Positions 25,666-34,811 of a DNA stretch of 48,961 bases are shown here, in pieces. The stretch is from a virus, in the IMG/VR virus record IMGVR_UViG_3300040807_001226, positions 1-48,961 of that record. One strand, written 5' to 3'. The translations under genes and the position numbers were made by a program. The stretch's first letter is position 1; each line of letters starts with the position of its first letter. The notes under the pieces were generated by a model. That model was not told where the DNA came from. It saw nothing but the letters and a program-made list of their open reading frames with translations, and did no database searches.

Positions 25666-26895
25666 ATGAATATCGGTTTTATCGGTGTAGGTAAACTTGG
25701 CATGCCATGTGCAGAAGCTATTGTACAAAAAGGCCATAATGTGTCTGGATACGATATTGCACCTAGAACAAGTGACTTTGTAACAGTAGTTGACACAATT
25801 GAAGATGTTGTAAAAGATCGAGATATTGTGTTTGTTGCTGTTCCAACGCCGCACGATACAGATTATGATGGCAGAGCTCCTACAGCACATTTAGAACCTA
25901 AAGACTTTGGATATGGCATTGTTCAACATGTTATAGAAGAAGCAAACAAGCATATGAACAAAGATCAGTTGCTTGTTCTTATTAGTACAGTGTTACCTGG
26001 TACAACACGCAGAGAGTTTGTACAGCTAGTTACTAACACACGTTTTGTATACAATCCTTATTTAATTGCTATGGGCAGTGTAGCATGGGATATGGTAAAT
26101 CCAGAAATGGTAATGATTGGCACAGAAGATGGAAGCAAAACAGGCGATGCAAAACAGCTTGTAGACTTTTATAAAACCGTAATGGAAAACGATCCTCGCT
26201 ATGTAATTGGTACATGGGACGAGTGTGAATGTATTAAAGTATTCTACAATACATTTATTAGTGCTAAAATTGGACTAGTGAATATGATACAAGACGTTGC
26301 AGAACGTCAAGGAAACATTAATGTTGATGTTGTAACAGATGCACTAGCACAAAGTACTATGCGTATTATGGGCCCGCAGTATATGAAAGCAGGAATGGGA
26401 GATGGTGGCGCATGCCATCCACGTGATAACATTGCACTACGCTACATGGCACAAGAACTAGGACTAGGTTACGACTTGTTTGACAGTATAATGCATGCTA
26501 GAGAAATACAAGCAGAAAATCTTGCACTTAAACTAGTAGAACAAGCAAACGAACATAACTTGCCTATTTACATTCACGGTAAAGCATATAAGCCAGGTGT
26601 AGAATACTGTGATGGTAGTTATAGTTTACTAGTCGGACACTACTGTGAAGCACATGGCTTTGCTCCTACGTATATTGATCCATTAACTGGAGACAATAAC
26701 GAACCAAACGGGCCTTGTGTAATGTTATTAGCTCATAGTGCTAGTACAACTTACAAGTATATGAAAGAGGAAGGCGATGACACTGACACACTTTATTGTG
26801 TTGTACCTGCAGGCAGTGTAGTTGTAGATCCTTGGCGCAGTTTTGTATCTAACGTAAGCAAAGTTATCTATTACGGCAACACAAGAAATGTATGA
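25666..26895 (+). CDS. UDP-glucose/GDP-mannose dehydrogenase family protein
   Basis: The 409-aa product has an NAD-binding Rossmann motif GVGKLG (G7-G9-G12) at the start, VPTPHD, STVLPGTT, and a GDGGACHPRD block with Cys250 at the catalytic thiol position (compare GFGGSCFPKD of UDP-sugar 6-dehydrogenases). A C-terminal GKAYKPGVEYCDGS segment fits the third domain. Such enzymes oxidise C6 of UDP-sugars to the uronic acid in two NAD-dependent steps. Length is normal. With the two genes upstream it resembles the WbpA/WbpE/WbpD set. The start has AGGAG 6 bp upstream and its own late-promoter motif. Confidence 0.8.
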   Translation: MNIGFIGVGKLGMPCAEAIVQKGHNVSGYDIAPRTSDFVTVVDTIEDVVKDRDIVFVAVPTPHDTDYDGRAPTAHLEPKDFGYGIVQHVIEEANKHMNKDQLLVLISTVLPGTTRREFVQLVTNTRFVYNPYLIAMGSVAWDMVNPEMVMIGTEDGSKTGDAKQLVDFYKTVMENDPRYVIGTWDECECIKVFYNTFISAKIGLVNMIQDVAERQGNINVDVVTDALAQSTMRIMGPQYMKAGMGDGGACHPRDNIALRYMAQELGLGYDLFDSIMHAREIQAENLALKLVEQANEHNLPIYIHGKAYKPGVEYCDGSYSLLVGHYCEAHGFAPTYIDPLTGDNNEPNGPCVMLLAHSASTTYKYMKEEGDDTDTLYCVVPAGSVVVDPWRSFVSNVSKVIYYGNTRNV

Positions 26896-27562
26896 CATTG
26901 TTTTTATATCATATCAAGAACCAAACGCAGATGAAAATTTTAAAAAATTAAAACAACAGTTTCCTATGGCAAAACGTGTACACGGTGTTAAAGGTATACA
27001 TCAGGCACATATTGACGCAGCTAAAAAATGTTTTACTAAAATGTTTTGGGTAGTTGATGCAGATGCGTTGATTGTAGATGACTTTAATTTTGACTACGAA
27101 GTAGACGAATACGATCTAGAAACTGTTCACGTATGGCGCAGTAAAAATCCTATTAATGACTTAGTATATGGATATGGTGGAATAAAATTACTTCCTCGTA
27201 GATTAACTATTAATATGGATACTAGTAAGCCTGATATGACTACTAGCATCAGTTCAAAATTTAAAGCAGTTCACAAAGTTGCAAACGTAACAGCATTTAA
27301 TACTGACCCATTTAATACCTGGAAAAGTGCATTTCGTGAATGTGCTAAACTTAGTAGTAAAATAATTGATAGGCAGAAAAATGACGAAACAGAAAAAAGA
27401 CTTGAAACGTGGTGTACAGTTGGAGAAGACAGACCTTACGGTTCCTATGCTCTTGCCGGTGCTAGGGCTGGCCGTGAGTTTGGCCTTTCTAATCGCGATG
27501 ATCTTAAGTTAATAAATGATTTTGATTGGCTAAAGGAGTGTTTTAATGAGCAATACAGTTAA
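26888..27562 (+). CDS. GT-A-like glycosyltransferase, paralogue of 16906-17823
   Basis: The 224-aa product starts YDIVFISYQEPNADENF, then MAKRVHGVKGIHQAH, a DXD motif (D57-A-D59 in WVVDADALIV), YGYGGIKLLP and FNTWKSAFRECAKL. The order of motifs is identical to the 305-aa paralogue, but the C-terminal ~80 residues are absent. It overlaps the dehydrogenase gene by 8 bp and the methyltransferase gene by 17 bp. The two copies bracket the block of radical-SAM, SGNH and nucleotide-sugar genes. It probably transfers a sugar; donor and acceptor unknown. Confidence 0.62.
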   Translation: MYDIVFISYQEPNADENFKKLKQQFPMAKRVHGVKGIHQAHIDAAKKCFTKMFWVVDADALIVDDFNFDYEVDEYDLETVHVWRSKNPINDLVYGYGGIKLLPRRLTINMDTSKPDMTTSISSKFKAVHKVANVTAFNTDPFNTWKSAFRECAKLSSKIIDRQKNDETEKRLETWCTVGEDRPYGSYALAGARAGREFGLSNRDDLKLINDFDWLKECFNEQYS

Positions 27563-28229
27563 TCTTTTAAATGGATTAGAGTATCTTTATCCTAATAATA
27601 ATACTATTAGTCAAATGAAAAGAACATTAAATAAATTTCCTAAATGCGAATCTGCGTTGGTCGATGCTTATAGTTTAGGACAATTAAAAAGCAAAGAATG
27701 GCTAGTAGAAAATCTTCCAGATAATTTAGGGACAGTTTTTATATGCGCAGGTTGGTACGGCACATTAGCTAGTATGATGTTTGAACGTGCTAGAGATAAG
27801 TTTGATAAAATTCGTAGTTTTGATATAGATGAAATGTGTGCTCCTATAGCAGATACTATAAATCGACCTTGGGTAATAGACGGTTGGCAATTTAAAGCAT
27901 CGACAGCTAATATAAACGAATTAGATTATCCAACTGAATATGTTACCTTTCGTTCTAATGGAACTTCGCAAAATCTTGTAGACATGCCCAATACTATAAT
28001 TAACACTAGCTGTGAGCACATAAAAGATTTTAATTTATGGTATGAAAAAATACCTGTAGGCACATGTGTTTTATTACAAACTAATAATTATTTTGATTTG
28101 CCTGAACATATTAATTGTTGTATAGACTTAGATGATTTTGCACGAATGACACCGATGGAAAACGTGTTCTATCAAGGAGAACTTAACTTATCTAAATATA
28201 AAAGATTTATGAGGATAGGTATAAAATGA
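27546..28229 (+). CDS. Class I SAM-dependent methyltransferase-like protein
   Basis: This 227-aa protein has a Rossmann-like opening (VFICAGWYGTLASMMFE, with the G-x-G-x-x region replaced by AGWYG), followed by RSFDIDEMC, the acidic strand-2 end expected to bind the SAM ribose, and later PNTIINTSCEHI and PVGTCVLLQTNNYF. I recognise this family from marine T4-like phages, where it is annotated as methyltransferase. AAGGAG lies 7 bp before the ATG. It ends with an ATGA overlap to a radical-SAM gene. Substrate unknown; a sugar or the tailoring product of the neighbours is possible. Confidence 0.62.
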   Translation: MSNTVNLLNGLEYLYPNNNTISQMKRTLNKFPKCESALVDAYSLGQLKSKEWLVENLPDNLGTVFICAGWYGTLASMMFERARDKFDKIRSFDIDEMCAPIADTINRPWVIDGWQFKASTANINELDYPTEYVTFRSNGTSQNLVDMPNTIINTSCEHIKDFNLWYEKIPVGTCVLLQTNNYFDLPEHINCCIDLDDFARMTPMENVFYQGELNLSKYKRFMRIGIK

Positions 28230-29212
28230 CAGTGTTAGTTTTAACAAATAAACGTGTGTTAAAAAAAACTAACTTGCGTGATATAAAAAAAAGAAATATA
28301 AAGTTTAAAAATTGGTTTTGTCCAATTGCAAAAAATGCTGTGTCATTCAGTGTAGATGGAAATGCTATGTCGGGTGTCTGTGGTAATTTAAGGATATCTA
28401 CAGACACATCTCCTTGGTGGACAAAATTTGATGAAATAAAAAATTTATTACATAATGCAAGTAATAATTGTAGGATTTCGATTTGTTCTTGCGGAAGCGA
28501 TTTGTTAGCATATAAATCCATTGATCAAGAAACATATGATTTATTTGTCGAGAAAGCTAATAGCGTTCGAGATTATAGTACTTTACCTAGTTTAACAAAA
28601 AAAGATGAAGTAATTGCACTAGGAGGAGCCAACAAAAATTTAGATTTTACTTTGACATTAGACTATACAAAAAGATGTAACTATGATTGTATATACTGTA
28701 GTCCGTTTGTTCATAATAATTATGGTAACTTTTTAAGTTTAGAAAAAATAAAAAAATTATTTGAGTGTTTGGAATTTAAATCTATGTCAAATTACAAACT
28801 TAATCTAATAATAACTGGTGGCGAACCTACACTTAGTAAAGAATTGATAGAATTAGTTGATTTATGTTATGAATACAGGTTTAGTCATATCACTATCAAT
28901 AGTAACGGAACTGCTCCGTCTGCACTATATGAAAAATTATTAGAAAAAAACGTATTTTTTATTATAACATTACATGAAGAATTTGCAAACAAAAAACTTA
29001 TTGAAAAAGTTTACACAATTTATAAAGAGAACTACTCTATGGTACAAGTAGATATGTTAGGAGATGACAAAAATAATAGAATTTTTTGGAATTTAGTAAA
29101 AAGTGTTTTTGGATTAGATTTTGATTCGATTAAAAAACAACATATTTATTACAATAAACGCATTGTAAACTCAATAGAAAAAATCAAACTACTCAAGGCT
29201 AGACAATTATGA
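28226..29212 (+). CDS. Radical-SAM protein with N-terminal SPASM-like Cys domain
   Basis: The 328-aa product has two parts. Residues ~25-100 hold a Cys-containing domain (NWFCPIAKN, GNAMSGVCGN, CRISICSCGS) that resembles a SPASM auxiliary-cluster domain, placed N-terminally rather than C-terminally. Residues ~140-300 are the radical-SAM core with CNYDCIYC (C151, C155, C158) and TGGEPTLS (G198-P201). It is the first of three related proteins in this stretch (with 30354-31298 and the split pair at 31292-32246). ATGA couples it to the upstream gene, and it overlaps the next radical-SAM gene by 4 bp. Confidence 0.75.
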   Translation: MTVLVLTNKRVLKKTNLRDIKKRNIKFKNWFCPIAKNAVSFSVDGNAMSGVCGNLRISTDTSPWWTKFDEIKNLLHNASNNCRISICSCGSDLLAYKSIDQETYDLFVEKANSVRDYSTLPSLTKKDEVIALGGANKNLDFTLTLDYTKRCNYDCIYCSPFVHNNYGNFLSLEKIKKLFECLEFKSMSNYKLNLIITGGEPTLSKELIELVDLCYEYRFSHITINSNGTAPSALYEKLLEKNVFFIITLHEEFANKKLIEKVYTIYKENYSMVQVDMLGDDKNNRIFWNLVKSVFGLDFDSIKKQHIYYNKRIVNSIEKIKLLKARQL

Positions 29213-30354
29213 AACAAAATTATTGCGGATATGTAGAAAAAGGCGCAAGAATAAAAATATACGATATAAACAACGAAACTTATGCATATATAAAACCTTG
29301 CTGTCATATTACACACGAACTTGAACCTTCTGAGTTTAGCAAACCTGTAAAAGTAGAATCTATTAAAGACATTATGAATCTAGCACCGTTACAATATTAT
29401 AGAGATTACTTTGCTAATAATGATGACTTACATCCTGCGTGTATAGGTTGTAAAAACTATGAAACAAAAGGTATTAAAAGTCCTAGAGATAAGATCAATA
29501 GTATTAACTATTCAGAGTACGATATTAATAAATTAGATGTAGTGTTAGGTAACAGTTGTAATCTTGCATGTCCGTTTTGTACTAGTTATGCAAGTAGTTT
29601 AATTGATAAACTTTCTAATAAATTAGATGACGACAATAGGCCAAAGTCTTGGATACCTTTAACTAATTCTTTTAGTGCAGGTTCAACTAGAACAGCAGAT
29701 GTTATTGCTGAAATACTACAACATTACAAAGTTCATACTCTTAAACTAATTGGCGGAGAACCCTTTTTAAAAGAAAATTGGGATAAGATTGCAGATGTTA
29801 TTGATAAAGATTATTGTAGAGATTTACACTTAGAAGTTACTACAAACGGAACTATTCTTAATGAAGAAATATTTTCTCGTCTAAGTAAAACTAAAAGCGC
29901 ACATTTACGCATTAGTGTAGACAGTATCGATTCTAACTATGAGTTTATACGCTGGCCACACAAATGGAGTAAGATGCACAAAAATTTAGAATACTTGCGA
30001 AATAATAAATTTGATAATATTCATATCAGCGTGTCGAACTTAGTTAACATATTTAATTTTGAGTTTTTGCCAGAAATTGAAGAATACTTTTGGGAAGTAA
30101 AAGATGTAGTAGGTTACAGTTGCGAAATCAAACCTAGTACACATTTAATGAATTATCAAAACTTACCAAAGCATATAATAGAAGATGTGCGTTCTCGGAT
30201 TAAATCGTCAGGACTAAAGAAAACACTAGTACCTGGAAACAATAATTATACAACCGAACAATTAAAGAAAGAATTTACTGTATTACTAGCACAGCGTAAT
30301 ATGAAAGCTGAAGATGTAATTGGTCCACTAACTAGGCAACACTTTGGATTATAA
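29209..30354 (+). CDS. Twitch/SPASM-like radical-SAM protein
   Basis: The 381-aa product has CNLACPFC (C117, C121, C124) and GGEPFLK (G182-P185). The N-terminal ~100 residues contain YIKPCCHI and HPACIGCKNYE, which may hold an auxiliary cluster as in the larger twitch proteins upstream. It differs from its neighbours in barrel details (LRISVDSIDSNYEFIRWP). It is coupled by ATGA to the previous gene and by a one-base TAATG overlap to the next. Several radical-SAM genes in direct series suggest successive steps on one product or a family of similar products. Substrate unknown. Confidence 0.75.
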   Translation: MKQNYCGYVEKGARIKIYDINNETYAYIKPCCHITHELEPSEFSKPVKVESIKDIMNLAPLQYYRDYFANNDDLHPACIGCKNYETKGIKSPRDKINSINYSEYDINKLDVVLGNSCNLACPFCTSYASSLIDKLSNKLDDDNRPKSWIPLTNSFSAGSTRTADVIAEILQHYKVHTLKLIGGEPFLKENWDKIADVIDKDYCRDLHLEVTTNGTILNEEIFSRLSKTKSAHLRISVDSIDSNYEFIRWPHKWSKMHKNLEYLRNNKFDNIHISVSNLVNIFNFEFLPEIEEYFWEVKDVVGYSCEIKPSTHLMNYQNLPKHIIEDVRSRIKSSGLKKTLVPGNNNYTTEQLKKEFTVLLAQRNMKAEDVIGPLTRQHFGL

Positions 30355-31298
30355 TGTTATTAGTAAAAACAATTAACGACGATATACAATCGACTACATT
30401 AGCAGATGCTAAAACAACTTTTAATAGTTTTAAAGGTTGGAAATGTTCTGCAGGATTTGATTTTCTATGGATAAACAGTGCAGGCGATGTATACGGTAAT
30501 GTTTGCCGTCATAGCGGAAAATACGGAAATGTGTTTACTGATATAGTTTTGCCAACAGAACCTATGCTATGTCCTGCAGAAAAGTGTTATTGTGCAAGTG
30601 ATATTAACATATCCAAAGCAAAAAATACTTTAGTAGATTTTAAAGTAATAAACAATGCACCGTTATACGATAATGCAGATATAATTGCTATAGGTTCAAA
30701 CGAACGATATTTTTCAATAAATTGGAATATTGGAAAACGTTGTAATTACGATTGTAGTTATTGCCCTAGTAGTGTACATGATAACAACAGTCCACACATG
30801 CAGTTTACTGATTTTAAAAATGCTTTTGATAGCATTTATAAACAAGTAAATCTAGACAATATAAAAATAACATTTACAGGCGGCGAACCTACAATTAATC
30901 CTGCTTATAAAAACATAGTCGATTATTGTTTATCTCATAACAATGTTAGTGTATTTACAAATACTAACGGAACAACAAATAAAAAGCAATTATTAGATTA
31001 TACTAATGCTGGTGGAATATATTTAAGCATACACTCTGAATATACACAATTAGATAAGTTATACGCAAAAATAGAATATGTTGCAAGTAATAAGATAGAC
31101 ACTGCACACTTAGTAATAAAGGTAATGCTGCCATTAGACTTTGATGAAACATATATAAATTTTGTAAACAAATGTAAAAAACTTGATAAAGAATGTGTAT
31201 TTGTTAATGTAGAACCTTTGGTAGATAAGTCAAATAGCAATAAAATTTATCCGTATACAGATAAACAATTAAAGTATATTAGGACACTAGAATGGTAG
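30354..31298 (+). CDS. Radical-SAM protein with N-terminal SPASM-like Cys domain, paralogue
   Basis: The 314-aa product has the same two-part layout as 28226-29212. The N-terminal domain (~residues 24-85) reads FKGWKCSAGFDFLWINSAGD, then VCRHSGKYGNV and CPAEKCYCASD. The radical-SAM core has CNYDCSYC (C130, C134, C137) followed by PSSVHDNNSPH, and TGGEPTIN (G176-P179). The core is closely related to that of the next gene, which lacks the N-terminal domain. The start overlaps the previous stop by one base. It is cytoplasmic. The target is unknown. Confidence 0.77.
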   Translation: MLLVKTINDDIQSTTLADAKTTFNSFKGWKCSAGFDFLWINSAGDVYGNVCRHSGKYGNVFTDIVLPTEPMLCPAEKCYCASDINISKAKNTLVDFKVINNAPLYDNADIIAIGSNERYFSINWNIGKRCNYDCSYCPSSVHDNNSPHMQFTDFKNAFDSIYKQVNLDNIKITFTGGEPTINPAYKNIVDYCLSHNNVSVFTNTNGTTNKKQLLDYTNAGGIYLSIHSEYTQLDKLYAKIEYVASNKIDTAHLVIKVMLPLDFDETYINFVNKCKKLDKECVFVNVEPLVDKSNSNKIYPYTDKQLKYIRTLEW

Positions 31299-31969
31299 AT
31301 TATAAAGATATAATTGCAATGGAGTCTACAAGAGATAAAGACTACTATTATGTACATTGGAATATTGGAAAACGTTGCAATTATGATTGCATTTATTGTC
31401 CTGACAAACTTCACGACCTTACTAGTCCTCATAGAGATTTAGACAGTTTAAAATCTATTGCTGACAAAATAGAACTTAATAGTCCTAGAGAACGTGTGCG
31501 CATTTGGTTCACAGGAGGAGAGCCCACAGTTAATCCTGCTTTTATGGATTTGTGTAAGCATCTTAAAACTAAAAATGGATGGTTCGTGGGACTTAATACT
31601 AACGGTAGCAGAACTGCTGATTACTTTAAAGAACTTATAAATCAAATAGACATTATTCAATTTAGCAGCCATTTTGAGTACTTAAAGTTTGATGAATTTA
31701 CTCACAAGTTAGTAGAAACGCATAAAGAAGCAAATAAGTTTCCGTACAAGCATGTAAGTTTAAATCTTATGATGGAACCAGAATTTTGGGACACCGCAGT
31801 TAAACTAGTAAAATTTTGTGAAGAGCATGGTATTATATACTATATGAAACGTATACGTAAAAAATGGGACGGTGAAAGATACGATCCTGTATATACAGAA
31901 GAACAGTTACGTTTTTTAAACGATAGTACATTTAGGTACGCACAATTGGAGAATGTAGATGAGGCCTGA
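31292..31969 (+). CDS. Minimal radical-SAM core protein
   Basis: The 225-aa product begins almost directly with the radical-SAM core: GKRCNYDCIYC (C29, C33, C36), LHDLTSPHRD and TGGEPTVNPAF (G75-P78). It matches residues ~100-314 of the preceding protein but lacks the N-terminal Cys domain, which is encoded instead by the next gene. It is short for a stand-alone radical-SAM enzyme, so partnership with that small protein is likely. It overlaps the previous gene by 7 bp and the next by 11 bp. Confidence 0.75.
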   Translation: MVDYKDIIAMESTRDKDYYYVHWNIGKRCNYDCIYCPDKLHDLTSPHRDLDSLKSIADKIELNSPRERVRIWFTGGEPTVNPAFMDLCKHLKTKNGWFVGLNTNGSRTADYFKELINQIDIIQFSSHFEYLKFDEFTHKLVETHKEANKFPYKHVSLNLMMEPEFWDTAVKLVKFCEEHGIIYYMKRIRKKWDGERYDPVYTEEQLRFLNDSTFRYAQLENVDEA

Positions 31970-32246
31970 TTTAAAAGTTTATACACAAACAGAAAGTGCA
32001 GAGGTATGGGCTAATGACTTAGTTAAAGCAGATGCTGTTAATTTTGAAGGTTGGGATTGCGGCATAGGACTAGAAAGTTTAGAAATTACAGCAGACGGAA
32101 CATTGTATAGAGGTACTTGCAAAGTTGGAGGTCCAATCGGACACGTTGATGACGAAGTATGGAACTTGCCAAAAGAGTTTATTACTTGTACAGTATCTAA
32201 ATGTACTTGCGTAGCTGATTTAAAAAGTACACGAAAAAAGAAATGA
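31959..32246 (+). CDS. Stand-alone SPASM-like Cys-rich domain protein
   Basis: This 95-aa protein contains NFEGWDCGIGLESLEITADG, then GTCKVGGPIGHV and CTVSKCTC, with five Cys in the order of the N-terminal domain of 30354-31298 (F-x-G-W-x-C, dG..Y, C..., C-x-C). The pattern is that of a SPASM auxiliary Fe-S domain. GGAG about 8 bp before the ATG and an 11-bp overlap with the radical-SAM gene upstream indicate co-translation. I infer that it supplies the auxiliary cluster in trans. It could also be a separate small Fe-S protein. Confidence 0.62.
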   Translation: MRPDLKVYTQTESAEVWANDLVKADAVNFEGWDCGIGLESLEITADGTLYRGTCKVGGPIGHVDDEVWNLPKEFITCTVSKCTCVADLKSTRKKK

Positions 32247-33067
32247 AACTTTTAAAATTAACATTTGAAAGACATACTATTAGTATAAGACTAAATGACA
32301 ACGATTTTATTAATCGTTGGTTAACTGACCTTCAACAATATATAGATAATAAAAATTATAGTTACCAAATTACACTAAACGGATTTGTAGGCAAAGATAG
32401 TTTTAAACAACTAAGACTTATAATACAAGAAATTAACAAAGCATACTCTCAATCTATTCCTTATTTGTATACAGAAAAGTTTGAGTTTACAATACAAGAA
32501 TTAAGTGACTTGCATTACATTTACGAACAACTGGCTGTAAATCCTCTATATAAATCTATAATAGGACTATTAGACAAGTTTAATGACTGTATACATCATG
32601 CAGAAGAAGCAGCAATTAAAAATCAAACAGCAGCACCACGAGTGCGTTTTAGAGTCGTAGATTCAAAAACTAGAGTTCCTAATTTTCCAAAAGTTCCGTT
32701 TAAAAAAGAAGATTACAAACTGTATGATCCGTATATTGAACCTTATGTAGTTTACTTAAATTATAATGCACTCGGCGAAGATTTTCTAAAAACATTTAAA
32801 AGTGGAAGGCCTGCTAGTACAGCAGTGCCCCTATCTAAATATAGTCCAAGTTTCTTTTTTGTGCTACAGTCAGATTATGTTGAAAAACAACATAGAGAAA
32901 TAACTAATTGTATACAATGGATGCAAAACAGCAATATAGACGTTACAGATCCTGTAAATTCACTAGGACATATTCCATTAGGTCGATTACACAAAGTTTA
33001 CCCAGAGGATTTTCTAAAAGTAATTCTACAACGAGAATTAACTAAAGTTGAAATAGAGGAATTATGA
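32243..33067 (+). CDS. Unknown partner of QueC-like ATPase, copy 1
   Basis: I do not recognise this 274-aa soluble protein. It is related to 34808-35701: LSDLHYIYEQL, DKFNDCIHHAEEA, then YIEPYVVYLNYNALGEDF, SKYSPSFFFVL and SLGHIPLGRL match LNHLHHYFEKL, ERYNVIIHRAENF, GEVYINYCEVGKP, KWYSPDFTAYF and AIGNIPVAMI. Conserved His (LH, IH) and aromatic residues stand out; there are no Cys motifs. In both copies a QueC-like gene follows with an ATGA overlap, so the two proteins probably form a complex or act in series. Helical N-terminal half, beta-rich C-terminal half. Confidence 0.6.
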   Translation: MKLLKLTFERHTISIRLNDNDFINRWLTDLQQYIDNKNYSYQITLNGFVGKDSFKQLRLIIQEINKAYSQSIPYLYTEKFEFTIQELSDLHYIYEQLAVNPLYKSIIGLLDKFNDCIHHAEEAAIKNQTAAPRVRFRVVDSKTRVPNFPKVPFKKEDYKLYDPYIEPYVVYLNYNALGEDFLKTFKSGRPASTAVPLSKYSPSFFFVLQSDYVEKQHREITNCIQWMQNSNIDVTDPVNSLGHIPLGRLHKVYPEDFLKVILQRELTKVEIEEL

Positions 33068-33714
33068 TGGCAGACATAGTTGAAACACATAATTTATGTG
33101 GTGTAGAATTTAACATATACAAAGGACCTAATGCTATTAGTGTTAGCGGCGGCGCTGATAGTGCCATACTATTATACTTCTTACTAAAGCACTCAAAAGA
33201 CCGTGTACACATTTTCACACTTGCAGACGGTACAAAACAAATCACAGGCGCAAAAGCAGCAGTAAATGTAGTTTATAGATGTGCGCAATTAACAGGTAAT
33301 TATAATTTTGAACATCATATAGACTATTCTCCCGATTATATAGATACATATGTTGAACGTTTGCCGTTTGAATATCTAGATAAAAAAGAGTTTAATGTGT
33401 TGTACGCCGGTATTACAAATGTTCCTCCGATAGAAGAACGTAAAACTTTTTATGGTGACTTTTATGAAGATACTAGAAATCCAGATATTGAAAAGGAAGT
33501 ATTTAGATATGGATTTAGCTACATTCCGTGGACAAACTATGATAAAAAGAAAATAGCAGAAATATATAAAGAATATGATTTGTTGGAAACACTATTTCCA
33601 GTTACACGAAGCTGTGAATGGAATGAACATGTAGTAGGCGAGGATCCCGGAATGGAACACTGCGGAAACTGTTGGTGGTGTCATGAAAGAAAATGGGCTT
33701 TTGGAAGATTATGA
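33064..33714 (+). CDS. QueC-like PP-loop ATP pyrophosphatase, copy 1
   Basis: The 216-aa product has the PP-loop SGGADS (S28-S33), which binds ATP for adenylation, and a C-terminal zinc site of C184, C200, C203 and C206 in CGNCWWCHERKWAFG, the layout of QueC (7-cyano-7-deazaguanine synthase). QueC turns carboxy-deazaguanine into preQ0. No QueD, QueE, QueF or TGT homologue was recognised here, and the middle of the protein is unlike classic QueC, so a different adenylate-forming reaction is possible. ATGA overlaps bind it to the unknown gene before and the radical-SAM gene after. Confidence 0.68.
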   Translation: MMADIVETHNLCGVEFNIYKGPNAISVSGGADSAILLYFLLKHSKDRVHIFTLADGTKQITGAKAAVNVVYRCAQLTGNYNFEHHIDYSPDYIDTYVERLPFEYLDKKEFNVLYAGITNVPPIEERKTFYGDFYEDTRNPDIEKEVFRYGFSYIPWTNYDKKKIAEIYKEYDLLETLFPVTRSCEWNEHVVGEDPGMEHCGNCWWCHERKWAFGRL

Positions 33715-34811
33715 TAATTGGAATATACAAAGATTTACCTGAATATTTACATATTGAGCCTACTAAACGTTGTAATGCAGCATGCCCGCAATGCCCTCGC
33801 ACTATAGGAGCATCTTTACAAACTTATCCTAACATACCAGAAACAGAGATTACACCCAACAATCTTAAAAAAATGTTGTCTGACGATTTTTTTAATAATA
33901 TAAAAAAAGTTTTAATAAATGGTAATTATGGAGATATTGTAATGCATAGATCTCCTAAAGAATTTATACAAACTTTTTTAGACAAACATTTGCATATACA
34001 AATTAATACAAATGGCGGCGCATTGTCAACTGGTTTTTGGAGTTGGTTAGGCAAACAACCAAATGTTATCGTAGAGTTTGCACTAGATGGACTAGAAGAT
34101 ACTCATCATTTGTACAGAAGAAACACACGCTTTGACATTGTAATAAAAAATGCAAAAGCTTACATAAAAGCAGGCGGCTATGCCCGTTGGATAATGAATG
34201 TGTTTGGTAATAACGAACATCAGGTAGATGCTTGTAAACAAATGAGTAAAGATTTGGGCTTTGCAGAATTTTATTCAAACGACAGTGTTAGATTTTACAA
34301 AGAATATGATGCACTAGTTGATAAAAACTTTGACGAAGTTGCTATACTATATCCTACAGAATTTGTAAAAAATAATAAAAATTTAGATAAAGAAGATAGA
34401 TCTAAGCAGTGGTATGAAAAAATATATAAATTTGTAAATCAAGAATTTGATGTTTTACAAGATGATAGATCAAAATCTTATATTAATGGTCCTGAAATTG
34501 TAGATTGCAAAGTTACACAAGGATTAGAGAGCATTTATATAAGTGGCGATAGTAGATTATGGCCGTGCTGCTGGATGGAAATTGATTACAATGAAAAGAC
34601 TTTAAATAATAATTATTCTTCTTTTGTAGATTTATTTTTTAAGACACTTAATAAAGAAAAAGATTTTAATTTGCTATCTAAACACACTGCAACAGATGTA
34701 GTTAATGCAGGACTTTTGACTACTATAGAAAACTCCTGGTCGTCTAAATGTATTGACATATGCAAACGTACTTGCGCAAGTAAAGAACTTAGAGAAGACT
34801 ATACACGATGA
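33711..34811 (+). CDS. Radical-SAM/SPASM enzyme between the two QueC-like cassettes
   Basis: This is a 366-aa product from the ATG at 33711, in an ATGA overlap with the previous stop; an ATG at 33693 is in frame but inside the upstream gene. Motif CNAACPQC (C21, C25, C28) starts the barrel. NGNYGDIVM replaces the usual GGEP. FALDGLEDTHHLYRRNT is barrel-like, and a C-terminal SPASM region has CKVTQGLESIYISGD, LWPCCWM and CIDICKRTC. It is a full-length SPASM-type enzyme, unlike the N-terminal-domain variants upstream. The position suggests that it modifies the substrate of both flanking cassettes. Confidence 0.77.
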   Translation: MIIGIYKDLPEYLHIEPTKRCNAACPQCPRTIGASLQTYPNIPETEITPNNLKKMLSDDFFNNIKKVLINGNYGDIVMHRSPKEFIQTFLDKHLHIQINTNGGALSTGFWSWLGKQPNVIVEFALDGLEDTHHLYRRNTRFDIVIKNAKAYIKAGGYARWIMNVFGNNEHQVDACKQMSKDLGFAEFYSNDSVRFYKEYDALVDKNFDEVAILYPTEFVKNNKNLDKEDRSKQWYEKIYKFVNQEFDVLQDDRSKSYINGPEIVDCKVTQGLESIYISGDSRLWPCCWMEIDYNEKTLNNNYSSFVDLFFKTLNKEKDFNLLSKHTATDVVNAGLLTTIENSWSSKCIDICKRTCASKELREDYTR

